From Lentisphaeria bacterium (GTDB taxonomy: Bacteria; Verrucomicrobiota; Lentisphaeria; Victivallales; UBA1829), in NCBI GenBank assembly GCA_003526375.1, contig DPDG01000062.1:1-20367 (forward strand): DNA of 20,367 bases, read 5' to 3'. Shown piece after piece: positions 6,830 to 14,910 of the stretch. The notes under the pieces were generated by a model, which saw only the letters and a program-made list of their open reading frames with translations, was not told the origin of the DNA and searched no databases. A program made the position numbers and the translations under genes. The first letter of the stretch is position 1. Every line of letters begins with the position of its first letter.

Positions 6830-7686
6830 AAACTGCACTTGTCTTGACGGGGGCATTGATGATGCTCGGTGTTTCGGCGCTTGAACTGCCTTATGTTTCC
6901 GATTTCGGAAAAACGGACAGGGATGTTTCCGCCATCGTGGAGAATGGATGTATCGTAAGCGGCGGAAAATACAATTTTGCTGTGTTGAATCTGCCTGTAT
7001 CAGACAGCAATCTGGAAGTGGCAATTTCCGTTTCAGGCAGAGACGGCGCGCAGTTCGGAGCCGGTTTGTATGACGCGGCGGTGAAAAAGCGCCTTCTTCT
7101 GCCCGTATGGGCGAAAAAGACCGGCGCGGCGGAAAAACTGCTTTTCATCATTCCGGCGGAAAAGCTGAAGGAACCGGCAAAACTTCTGCTGTATAATACT
7201 GCAAGAAAAGGAACACTTGCAATATCTTCCATCAGGATCGCGAAAACGGAAAGAAGTGCATCGGCGGAAAATGCTTCCAGAAAGGGGGCTGCCTGCGTAA
7301 CAATACCATTCAAATCCGATTTTTCCGGGAAGCAGGAGGGGTTTTCCGCATGGAACAATATTGTGAACGGCAAACTGAATTCCGGCGCGAAATATGCGTT
7401 TGCCGCTTTGAATGTTCCTGCATCGGGAGAACCTCTTTCCTGTTCCCTGACTGTAACTGCGGAGGGAGGAGCTGCGCTCGGAGCGATCGTCTATGAACTT
7501 CAGGCAAACGGATTGCCGGGGAAACGGATTCGGATTCTCGGGCAGAATATGATTCCGGGACATCCCCGGCAGAATGTCGATCTGGCAATTCCGGCATCTG
7601 ATAAACCGCAGATCATCATGTTCTACAACAATGCAAAGAAAGGAAGTTTGATCGTTGATGATATTCTGCTGGAGAAGATGCAATGA
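6826..7686 (+). CDS. Secreted protein with two repeated beta-sandwich domains
   Basis: A 286-residue protein with a signal peptide (MKTALVLTGALMMLGVSA). After it come two related halves, about residues 20-140 and 160-285. Each starts with a (L/I)P-x-x-SDF motif, has a GGKYNFAVLN or GAKYAFAALN segment, an aromatic/acidic core and a closing YN(T/N)A(R/K)KG(T/S)L strand. This is an internal duplication of a jelly-roll domain resembling carbohydrate-binding modules. I cannot assign a family. The start overlaps the lipoprotein stop (ATGA) and the stop overlaps the next start (ATGA), so all three are probably made together. A binding or accessory function to the flanking enzymes is inferred. Confidence 0.6.
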   Translation: MKTALVLTGALMMLGVSALELPYVSDFGKTDRDVSAIVENGCIVSGGKYNFAVLNLPVSDSNLEVAISVSGRDGAQFGAGLYDAAVKKRLLLPVWAKKTGAAEKLLFIIPAEKLKEPAKLLLYNTARKGTLAISSIRIAKTERSASAENASRKGAACVTIPFKSDFSGKQEGFSAWNNIVNGKLNSGAKYAFAALNVPASGEPLSCSLTVTAEGGAALGAIVYELQANGLPGKRIRILGQNMIPGHPRQNVDLAIPASDKPQIIMFYNNAKKGSLIVDDILLEKMQ

Positions 7687-9497
7687 AAGAGCGTCTTGGG
7701 AAACTGCTTGAGTTCTGTCTGGACGAAGGACGGAGACACTATGATCCCGAAGCGGGGCTGATCGGCGATTTCGATCCCCGTTTTTATACGGAAAAGATGC
7801 TTGCGGAACATTTCAATGCGCTTTCCCTCCGGTCCCTTCATCCCTATCGTGACTCTCTGACCTTTGCCCTGCTTCTGCTGATTGCCGGCGGAAAGGACGA
7901 GAAAATTTCCGCCGTGCTGGAAAGTTTCTGCCGCCATGCGCCGGAACCGGACGGCAGATTGAAGTGGTTTCTTGAGGAAAAGCATATTCGAGACGGCAAT
8001 GGAACATTTTTCAGCGTGGAACCGCTTCTGCTGATGGAACATTGTTTCGGCGGAGAACTGCCGGAGTTTCAGCGGAAGCAGGTCATTTCCATTCTGAAGA
8101 ATACGTATCATGTCTTTGTGCGGGAGCGTTCGGTTTCCTCCTGGAGTTATGTCAATCCGACCCTTGCCGCATATACGTTCAGCGGACTGCTCAGCGAGAA
8201 ATTTTTCCCGGAAAATTTTGAACCGGATCTTGCGGAATTCAAACGGTATATCGCTTATCTGACGGAAAACGGCGTCGCCGAGAATTATACGACGACATAT
8301 CTGACGGTTGACACGCTGATTCTGCTGTGTGTGCTGATTGTATCCGGCAGCCGGGATTTCAGGGAAACGGCACGCAGGTTTCTTTTCGATGTGATTTTCC
8401 GGGAAACCATGTTTTTCGGAGCTCGTTTTCCGGCTCCTTTCCGGCGCGGCTACAATGGATACTATGAGACAGAGCGCAAAGATGTCCTTGCCTGCATTTT
8501 CGGCTGGACTTCATCGTTTGACACGGGGCGTGATCCGGCTTTGTTCATGATCGCGACGGCGGTGTTCCTGCTGTATACGGAAAAAGAGACGCTGGTCCTG
8601 CCGGAGAATTCTGCGCTGCCGCGTGAACTGACCATGAAAATTCACGAGGATTGCCGCGGCAGGAGTTTTCTGGATGAAAAATTCCTGATCGGTGCATTTG
8701 ACTCTTATCCCTCCCGTGAAAATATCGTGTGGCAATGTGTCACGGCTGGGGGAAGCGGCTGGCAGGACGGACCAGTCTATGCCACTTTTGAGAACCGCAG
8801 CAAAAGCAGTATGATCCTGAGACTTGAGGCTGTTGATGGGAAAAATCAATTCAACTGCCATCCTTATGAAGGAAACTTCTGCATGGAAAAAGTCCATCGG
8901 CTTTATGAATGGCGAAGTTTCCCCCCGGAACCGAAAATCAGGACTCTGCTGAGACGGAACAGTTTACTGTGTCTGTTCAAAATAGATCGTATTGACGGAA
9001 TTTTGAAACGTCTGGGATTCAATCTCCGTTTTTCCCGTTTTGAGGGGGATGTTCTTGACTTGAACGGGACTCCTTTGCCGGACGGAATTCATCAAGGTCC
9101 GCTGATTGTTGCGCTGGATGATATTCTGGTTTACCTGCATCCGTTGAAACGGGTCAGGATGAAAGGAGCTTCCCTTGCCGTCTGCAACGGTTTTCACGAC
9201 CCGGAATTTTGCATCGGACGGAAAGATGAAATTCTTGAATTGGCGATGTTCAATCTGGATGAACCTGAAGCTGCGCTTTATACTCAGAATCATGTTTCCG
9301 GAGGGTTCCTGCTGCATGTCGAAAGCGGTGTCGGCAGGGAATGTTTTCTTGAAAGGATGCGTCTGGTGAAAGTATCCGATGTTTTCGTGCGCAACCGGAT
9401 AAATGCCTGTATTGATGAGCGGGATGCAGTCCGTACGGTCGAGGTCGAGGTCGCGGATGAAAAAATGAGCCTGAGCTGGGATCATTATTCCGCGTGA
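7683..9497 (+). CDS. Uncharacterised 604-aa protein, possible alpha/alpha-toroid polysaccharide-processing enzyme
   Basis: A 604-residue protein with no signal peptide or transmembrane segment, so it is probably cytoplasmic. The first 300 residues are helix-rich with repeated aromatic/acidic helices (for example SWSYVNPTLAAYTFSGLL), suggestive of an alpha/alpha toroid. The C-terminal half is beta-rich with many aromatic and charged strands (FENRSKSSMILRLEAVDG, then QFNCHPYEGNFCMEK). That order, toroid then beta-sandwich, is seen in polysaccharide lyases and some glycosidases such as heparinase II/III-like proteins, but I see no diagnostic active-site motif and do not claim that family. The start overlaps the preceding stop by ATGA with GGAGAAG upstream. 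It is the last gene of operon 1 and ends at a hairpin shared with the convergent operon. Confidence 0.6.
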   Translation: MKERLGKLLEFCLDEGRRHYDPEAGLIGDFDPRFYTEKMLAEHFNALSLRSLHPYRDSLTFALLLLIAGGKDEKISAVLESFCRHAPEPDGRLKWFLEEKHIRDGNGTFFSVEPLLLMEHCFGGELPEFQRKQVISILKNTYHVFVRERSVSSWSYVNPTLAAYTFSGLLSEKFFPENFEPDLAEFKRYIAYLTENGVAENYTTTYLTVDTLILLCVLIVSGSRDFRETARRFLFDVIFRETMFFGARFPAPFRRGYNGYYETERKDVLACIFGWTSSFDTGRDPALFMIATAVFLLYTEKETLVLPENSALPRELTMKIHEDCRGRSFLDEKFLIGAFDSYPSRENIVWQCVTAGGSGWQDGPVYATFENRSKSSMILRLEAVDGKNQFNCHPYEGNFCMEKVHRLYEWRSFPPEPKIRTLLRRNSLLCLFKIDRIDGILKRLGFNLRFSRFEGDVLDLNGTPLPDGIHQGPLIVALDDILVYLHPLKRVRMKGASLAVCNGFHDPEFCIGRKDEILELAMFNLDEPEAALYTQNHVSGGFLLHVESGVGRECFLERMRLVKVSDVFVRNRINACIDERDAVRTVEVEVADEKMSLSWDHYSA

Positions 9498-9517
9498 CGC
9501 AAGGAAGATCACTTTTA

Positions 9518-9554
9518 CGGCGCTCCGGCGGAACAGGCAGGAGCGCCGCATTTT
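9518..9554. terminator. Hairpin between the convergent operons (probable bidirectional terminator)
   Basis: CGGCGCTCC (9518-9526) pairs perfectly with GGAGCGCCG (9540-9548) around a 13-nt loop. The T-run is short in both directions (TTTT at 9551-9554 on the plus strand; TTTT at 9513-9516 read as AAAA on the minus strand). It sits between the 3' ends of operon 1 (9497) and operon 2 (9630), so a shared terminator is the simplest role. Confidence 0.6.
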
Positions 9555-9629
9555 ACAGGCAATGTGGATTTTTATTCCATCAGTTTCCATACCCCCGGCT
9601 CAAGGGCTTTGTCCTTGCCGCGGGACAGT

Positions 9630-12600
9630 TCATTTCCCCGTCAATTCCAGAATGACCGGAGATTGAGGCGGAACCTTCAACTGTATCCGGCAGCCGTTGG
9701 CATCCGGAATTGCCGTGAATGACTGTCCGGCGGGATACAGGGCGCGGAATGTTCCATTTCCCAACTGATAGGTTTTCCTGTCAAGTGTGACGGAAACCGG
9801 CTGTTCCTGTTCCGTAATGTTGTAAAGCACAAGGGCAAAGGAACCGTCCGGAGCGCGCCAGGTGTTTCCGGGAACCGGAGACATCAGCGTGCTGAAATAA
9901 TTCTGACGGTAGGAAATGCACCACTTGACCGGAACGGCTGGAACTGCTGTCCGGATCACCGGCGGGCGCAGCATCTGCCCGTAGACAAGGAATTTCCTGG
10001 CAGTCCGGTAGGCGGCATAACGGCGCAGGGAGGAACTCAACGCCACCGGATGGTTGTCATACCGGTAGAGCAGGTTCAGGATGTTCCAGCCGGGCTTGAC
10101 TCCCCAGCAGAAGGCAAGTGCATGTTTGGCAACGTAGGCAAGCCCGTTGTCCCGCTCCAGATCCCAGCGGCTGGTCCATGCGCTGTACATGATCGTGTAG
10201 TCGTGATAAACCGCCTGAACCATGGGAACCGGCGTCACCCGGTCGCCCTCCAGATAGGCGTTGGTTGTATTGCATACCAGATAACCGTCGAGATGGGCGA
10301 TGTTGCCTTCCCAGAAGCTCTCCGAGGTGAAGCAGAATTCCGGATTGACCTGACGCGCCCGCCGCCGCAGTTCCGCAAGCAGAGCCTGATTGCCCTTCAC
10401 ATACCCCGAACCGCCTCCGGATTCCCCGGAACATGCCGGAGTGAAATTCAGATAGGTTCCGCCGTGATTGCCGGAATCCAGATATACCGCGCTGAAACCG
10501 GATTTCGCCATCTGCACCACCACGTCGCCCAGCGCCTGACGCCAGAGCTTGCCCGGATAGGCGATTCTGTCTTCCGACTTCTGTCCGGCGGGTGTGGGCC
10601 ACTTGATCATCTGTCCGTAATAGTTGCGGACCAGATTCTGTTCCGCGTCAGGGGCTCTCCGGTAACTGGGGCTGGCGTTGCTCCAGCCGATGCATTGCAG
10701 GTAGCCCATGGGTCTGATCCGGTTCTCCTTCAGGAACTTCATCACGGCTTCATCCGCAGGGGTGAAAGGAAAACGGTCGGGATTCAGCGCATGGAATGTC
10801 TTATTGTCGAGCCCCCAGTAAGTGACCCATGCGCCGAGGTCATATCCGGCGAGATCCTGACGCAACTGTTCCAGTTCCTTCCGCTGGCCTTTCGCCTGCG
10901 CGACACTGAGCTGAAACCATTCATCGATCTCCTTGAACCAGCGGGGAGTGCTTCTGCGGGTGATTTCGGGACCCTCGGCACACCAGTACTGCCGCAGCGC
11001 CCAGTCGCGGTAAATCATGCAGGAGTCATACCAGTCTCCCTGAAAAGTGCAAAATCCGGAACGGTAGGGGACAGTCCACTGCTGCGGCACCTTCCGCATG
11101 TTGTCCGGAATATTGAAAACAGCCCATCCGACTCCGTTTTCCTTTGACGCAGTCAGCTGATACCGCTTTGCGCACTGGTTCGGGTCGAAACTGGCAAGGT
11201 GCAGGCCGCTTCCCGCATTGTAAAGCGCGTCAAACTGCATACTGTGCCCGGAACGGTTCGGCTGGAAAATCCGGTCTTTGCCGAGCAATCCCTTTTCCAC
11301 CGGATTTGCGATCAGGCGCCCGTTGAAAAACGGGGTTGCCAGACGGTCGTTTGCCGGAGCTCCGTGGAGTGCTCCCAGTCCGTCCAGTTGCGGCAGGGCG
11401 AAGTAGAATACAGTATAATCAGTGGAACGGTTGGTGAAACCTCCGTCAATCATGCAGAAGGTGCCGTCTGCGGAAAATTCCGCCTTTGCCCAGACATCCA
11501 GCGCACCGGATTCGCCGCCGATCCGTATGCCTTCCCAGAAAAAATGGATCTGCCCGTCTTTGACGGACATCCGGGGGCGGGCTCCGAGTTTGACCGCGTC
11601 CAAAGCGGAAAAATCCAGATCGTCAATGTGTGAATCAATGTTTTTCCCGCCGGTCCCGTCGTCCTGTTCCGGGTCGATGGAGAGCGGGACGACCGGGGGA
11701 AGCCCTTTGGTGTCCGGGTGGATCTTCTTCAGCTTCATTGACCATAAGGCGCCGCCGGGACGGCGGTTGACGAATTCTGTTCCTTCCGCATTGCGGATGC
11801 TGCGGATGCCACCGCCCTGTGCCGGAGCGAAAAATTCAATGCTCATGCGGTTGTTTTTCAGAACCGTTGCAGCCGGAGGGAGAGCCACTTTTCCGGCAGC
11901 CGTGGAATCCGGCATGATTTTCATCTGCCTGAAATCGCCTTTGCCGTTGCTCTGGCGGATGATCAGGCTGATCTGCCGGGTCTTCGGCGGCAGGGAGAAC
12001 GGCAGGCGGCAGGACTGCCAGTCGGAATTCTGTTTGCTCCAGTTTTCTGTAATTACGTGATAAACCGGAGTTTTCTCTCCTGTGACATAGGCTGTGAGAG
12101 CCACCTGGAATTCCCCGGCGCCGCGTGTCTGCAATGTCAGTATCCATTTTCCCGGACTTCCGGGGAAAAGATCGGTACGGAGAAAGAGGACCTTGGACGC
12201 GGCGGGAGTAAGACGCAGGTAACGGTTTTTTCCTGCATCATCCGCACATACTTCGACGGAACCGGTGTTCCGCGCCGGAACCCAGCGTTGCGGTACTGAC
12301 CGGAGAGAATCATTTTGAAAGTCCGCATTGGGGATCTGCATGGAGACAGGAGCGCGATAAGGATCGGGAACGGTTTTTGTGCTCAGTCCCAGATCATGGT
12401 TCAAGCGCGTCTGGAGCCATGCCGGGTAGGTTTCCCCGGTAACGGTTCCCGCGCCCCGCAGCCCGGCGCCCCATGTGTTGCTGTCGCCGAGGCAGAGCAC
12501 TTTGTCGCCGGCTTTGACATGACCGCGCAGACAGTCGGCAGCCAGTTCCCCCAGAAGCCGTGCTCCGGCGGGAGTCAGGTGCAGACCGTCCAGAGTGCGG

Positions 12601-13100
12601 CTGTTGGCGGAATTGCGGATCAGGCTGCCGGCGGCTTCGGTTGCACCGCCGCGCTGTTCCACAGCCTGATAAAAATCATTGAGAAGAACCTGATGCTGTG
12701 CCGCCAGTTTGCGGAGAATGTCATTGTAAGGCAGGATTCTCTGCTCCACCGGAGCGGCGTCGGGATAACGGTGACGACGGCTCACATAGGAAGCAATGGC
12801 GGGACTTGCGGTATTGAGCATGATGACCCGGACGCCATGCTGCCGGGCAACGGCGATCATGTTCTCAAAATTACGCCGGAAATTTTCAGGGGAAACCAGC
12901 GCTTTGGAGTTCCATGCGTCGTTCCCGCCGTAGCCGATCACCAGCACCTGCGGACGGATCTGCTGAAGCAGGGGAACCAGACGCTGATTCCCCTGTCTGG
13001 AGTTATGCCCTCCGATTCCGCAGTTGAATACCGTGACCGGTGCCGCGGAGACCGTTAAAAGCGATAGCGTGAACAGCAATACAGTGAACAGTGTTTTCAT
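9630..13100 (-). CDS. Secreted multidomain enzyme: permuted SGNH hydrolase + CBM-like + DUF6259-like glycosidase
   Basis: A 1156-residue exported protein (signal peptide about 1-19). Residues 20-245 are an SGNH/GDSL hydrolase whose conserved blocks appear in permuted order: CGIGGHN (27-33), GGND (58-61), DGLHLTPAG (171-179), then GDSNTWGAG (205-213). Normally the GDS block comes first. Residues 255-395 look like a jelly-roll carbohydrate-binding module. From about 415 to the end is a TIM-barrel glycosidase-like region of the DUF6259 / GH101-related type, with YLDSG (Asp875) and SESFWEG (Glu927) as candidate catalytic residues. The set suggests de-acetylation plus cleavage of one esterified glycan. 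The start at 13100 has AGGAG (13106-13110), which overlaps the end of the pseudopilin gene 8 bp away. Domain names come from recognition of motifs; the family of the last domain is the least certain. Confidence 0.78.
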   Translation of the reverse strand: MKTLFTVLLFTLSLLTVSAAPVTVFNCGIGGHNSRQGNQRLVPLLQQIRPQVLVIGYGGNDAWNSKALVSPENFRRNFENMIAVARQHGVRVIMLNTASPAIASYVSRRHRYPDAAPVEQRILPYNDILRKLAAQHQVLLNDFYQAVEQRGGATEAAGSLIRNSANSRTLDGLHLTPAGARLLGELAADCLRGHVKAGDKVLCLGDSNTWGAGLRGAGTVTGETYPAWLQTRLNHDLGLSTKTVPDPYRAPVSMQIPNADFQNDSLRSVPQRWVPARNTGSVEVCADDAGKNRYLRLTPAASKVLFLRTDLFPGSPGKWILTLQTRGAGEFQVALTAYVTGEKTPVYHVITENWSKQNSDWQSCRLPFSLPPKTRQISLIIRQSNGKGDFRQMKIMPDSTAAGKVALPPAATVLKNNRMSIEFFAPAQGGGIRSIRNAEGTEFVNRRPGGALWSMKLKKIHPDTKGLPPVVPLSIDPEQDDGTGGKNIDSHIDDLDFSALDAVKLGARPRMSVKDGQIHFFWEGIRIGGESGALDVWAKAEFSADGTFCMIDGGFTNRSTDYTVFYFALPQLDGLGALHGAPANDRLATPFFNGRLIANPVEKGLLGKDRIFQPNRSGHSMQFDALYNAGSGLHLASFDPNQCAKRYQLTASKENGVGWAVFNIPDNMRKVPQQWTVPYRSGFCTFQGDWYDSCMIYRDWALRQYWCAEGPEITRRSTPRWFKEIDEWFQLSVAQAKGQRKELEQLRQDLAGYDLGAWVTYWGLDNKTFHALNPDRFPFTPADEAVMKFLKENRIRPMGYLQCIGWSNASPSYRRAPDAEQNLVRNYYGQMIKWPTPAGQKSEDRIAYPGKLWRQALGDVVVQMAKSGFSAVYLDSGNHGGTYLNFTPACSGESGGGSGYVKGNQALLAELRRRARQVNPEFCFTSESFWEGNIAHLDGYLVCNTTNAYLEGDRVTPVPMVQAVYHDYTIMYSAWTSRWDLERDNGLAYVAKHALAFCWGVKPGWNILNLLYRYDNHPVALSSSLRRYAAYRTARKFLVYGQMLRPPVIRTAVPAVPVKWCISYRQNYFSTLMSPVPGNTWRAPDGSFALVLYNITEQEQPVSVTLDRKTYQLGNGTFRALYPAGQSFTAIPDANGCRIQLKVPPQSPVILELTGK

Positions 13101-13108
13101 GGCAGCTC

Positions 13109-13822
13109 CTAGAATTGACGGTTGCAGACCGCTGTTTCATCGACTTCATAGTCGGATGTCAGCCCCCCGTTGCTGACTGCTCTGGCGCTTCCGTCGGCAC
13201 ACCAGACATTGGCTTGTTTGCTGTGGCGCAGATGGAGCTTATAGTTTGCACTATTGTTCGAGAACAGTGTGGCATAGCTGACCTGGATACCGTCATTGGT
13301 CGTGCCCGGTCTATCCAATACACTGTCCATCAGCATGATGAAGCGCGAAGGGGAGATTTTGCAGTTTTCACTATCATTGGGATTGATATCGGTAAACAGG
13401 GCGCTGATGCGGAAAGCATGATTTCCAACGGCAGCCCCTCCTTTTGTCGTTTGCTGGGCACGAATGCCATAGGTGAAGGATGGCTTGTCATAATGAAAAG
13501 GCTTTTGTGTGGGGCAGACCAGAATGTTCATTGGCTTGCCGCTTCCCTTTTTCTCGGTGATTTTCAGCGCTCCGGAAGAAGACAAAGTGGTGGGCCAGGG
13601 AATGATAGCCGGGTCTCCCTGCATTGCCGGCGGAAAATAGCTGTTGTAATCATTGGAATACGAGGCAAGTATGCCTCCCGTGGATTTCAGATTGCTGAGG
13701 CAGTTGACAGCCATAGCCTTTTTGCGTGCGCTGTTCAGAGCCGGAAGCAACATTCCGGCGAGAATGGCGATGATCGCAATTACAACCAGGAGCTCGATAA
13801 GGGTGAAAGCATGTTTCTTCAT
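13109..13822 (-). CDS. Pseudopilin-like protein with H-X9-DG motif (operon 2)
   Basis: A 237-residue pseudopilin-like protein: FTLIELLVVIAIIAILAGML (6-25) after a 5-residue basic leader, then LLPALNSARKKAMAVNCLSNLK. H200 is followed after exactly nine residues by D210-G211. The residue before FTLIEL is Ala5 rather than the canonical Gly. The start codon overlaps the GH130 stop (ATGA), and the stop lies 8 bp before the SGNH/glycosidase gene, so it is locked between two carbohydrate enzymes. Its counterpart in operon 1 has the same architecture with little identity outside the N-terminus, so they are paralogues serving different modules. The role is inferred to be surface or envelope-associated. 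Confidence 0.82.
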   Translation of the reverse strand: MKKHAFTLIELLVVIAIIAILAGMLLPALNSARKKAMAVNCLSNLKSTGGILASYSNDYNSYFPPAMQGDPAIIPWPTTLSSSGALKITEKKGSGKPMNILVCPTQKPFHYDKPSFTYGIRAQQTTKGGAAVGNHAFRISALFTDINPNDSENCKISPSRFIMLMDSVLDRPGTTNDGIQVSYATLFSNNSANYKLHLRHSKQANVWCADGSARAVSNGGLTSDYEVDETAVCNRQF

Positions 13823-14895
13823 GATTTTTTTCCGTTGGTTCTGTATTGATTAATGTAATTGAGAGCCTCCTGCAGTTTGACTGTGGCAAGACAGCAGTAG
13901 AGATCGGCGGCGCCGTAATAAATGAAAATTTCATCGCCGACAACGACATTGGCGCAGGGGAACACGCAGTTCGGGTAAGCCCCGCTCTGTTCGAACGTGC
14001 CTTCCGGCTGCATGACGGGCAGCGGAGAACGAGCCAGCACTTTCAGCGGATTCTGCCGGTCCAGCAGCATCAGCCCGACGCGGTAAACGCCTTTCCTGTC
14101 AACGGCATGGTAGAACATGAGCCAGCCGTCATCCGTCGGAATGGGAATTCCAGAGGCGCCGATCTTCATGCTTTCCCATTCATATTCCGGCTTGATGAGC
14201 AGATGTTCATCGGGAATGTCTTCCCCGTCAATCATATTCCACGGCATCTCCCTGCGGTTGCTGCCCCAGCGTTCCAGAGAATCGGAAAAAACCAGCCAGA
14301 TGGATGCGGGGCTGTAAAAACATGGCAGTGTCCACGGCACGGCTGTGGTGGGACGATGTAGAATCAGGTATTTTCCGTTGATCTTTTCCGGAAAAAGAGC
14401 AACATTGGCATCACAGATATGTTCGCTTGTAATCGGACCGAGCTTCCGGCAATGCTGCCAGTCGGCCGTGACTGCAAAACCGACCCGCCGGAAATTTTCG
14501 GTCCATGTGGGATTCCGGTTGCCGTCCGGCCCGACTCTGCGTTCGCCCGCTGCGAATTTCAGCATGTTGAAAGAACGGGCTGCATAAGCAATGTAAAACT
14601 TGCCGTCCAGTTCGGTGATCCGCGCATCTTCCACGCTGGCGTGGTCGAAATCATCCGGGTCCGGGGATGGGCGCAGCAGCGGTTCCGGAGCGCATTCGAA
14701 ATGAATCCCGTCACTGCCGGAGGCATAGCCGAGATAGATTTCTCCGTTGCGCGGCTCCGGAGTGGCGGTAAAGAGCAGATGGAACTTCTTACCGTCGAAG
14801 ACCACTCCCGGATTGCGGGCTTCGTGCTGTCCCCACGGCAAATCCGGATTGGGACCCAGAATCGGGTTGCCGGGATAGCGTTTGATTGCGAGCAT
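13819..14895 (-). CDS. Glycoside hydrolase family 130 (beta-mannoside phosphorylase/hydrolase-like)
   Basis: A 358-residue probable cytoplasmic enzyme with a five-bladed beta-propeller pattern. It shows ARNPG (26-30) and VEDAR (88-92); the acidic residue in the VEDAR-type motif is the proton donor in the family. GH130 members are mostly beta-1,2- or beta-1,4-mannoside phosphorylases or hydrolases that release mannose or mannose-1-phosphate. The exact substrate cannot be read from the motifs. I chose the ATG at 14895 because AAGGAG lies 8 nt upstream (14904-14909, complement); the TTG at 14901 is in frame but unneeded. It follows the regulator by 15 nt and overlaps the pseudopilin start by ATGA. 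Confidence 0.85.
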   Translation of the reverse strand: MLAIKRYPGNPILGPNPDLPWGQHEARNPGVVFDGKKFHLLFTATPEPRNGEIYLGYASGSDGIHFECAPEPLLRPSPDPDDFDHASVEDARITELDGKFYIAYAARSFNMLKFAAGERRVGPDGNRNPTWTENFRRVGFAVTADWQHCRKLGPITSEHICDANVALFPEKINGKYLILHRPTTAVPWTLPCFYSPASIWLVFSDSLERWGSNRREMPWNMIDGEDIPDEHLLIKPEYEWESMKIGASGIPIPTDDGWLMFYHAVDRKGVYRVGLMLLDRQNPLKVLARSPLPVMQPEGTFEQSGAYPNCVFPCANVVVGDEIFIYYGAADLYCCLATVKLQEALNYINQYRTNGKKS

Positions 14896-14910
14896 GAACA
14901 AAACTCCTTC

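Noticed and set aside
5990..7024. Minus-strand open frame opposite the lipoprotein gene
   Set aside because: It spans the ATGA junction of two plus-strand genes and has no domain or start signal.
10050..11147. Plus-strand open frame opposite the large SGNH/glycosidase gene
   Set aside because: Antisense shadow of a strongly supported gene with glycosidase motifs; its translation is low in recognisable structure.
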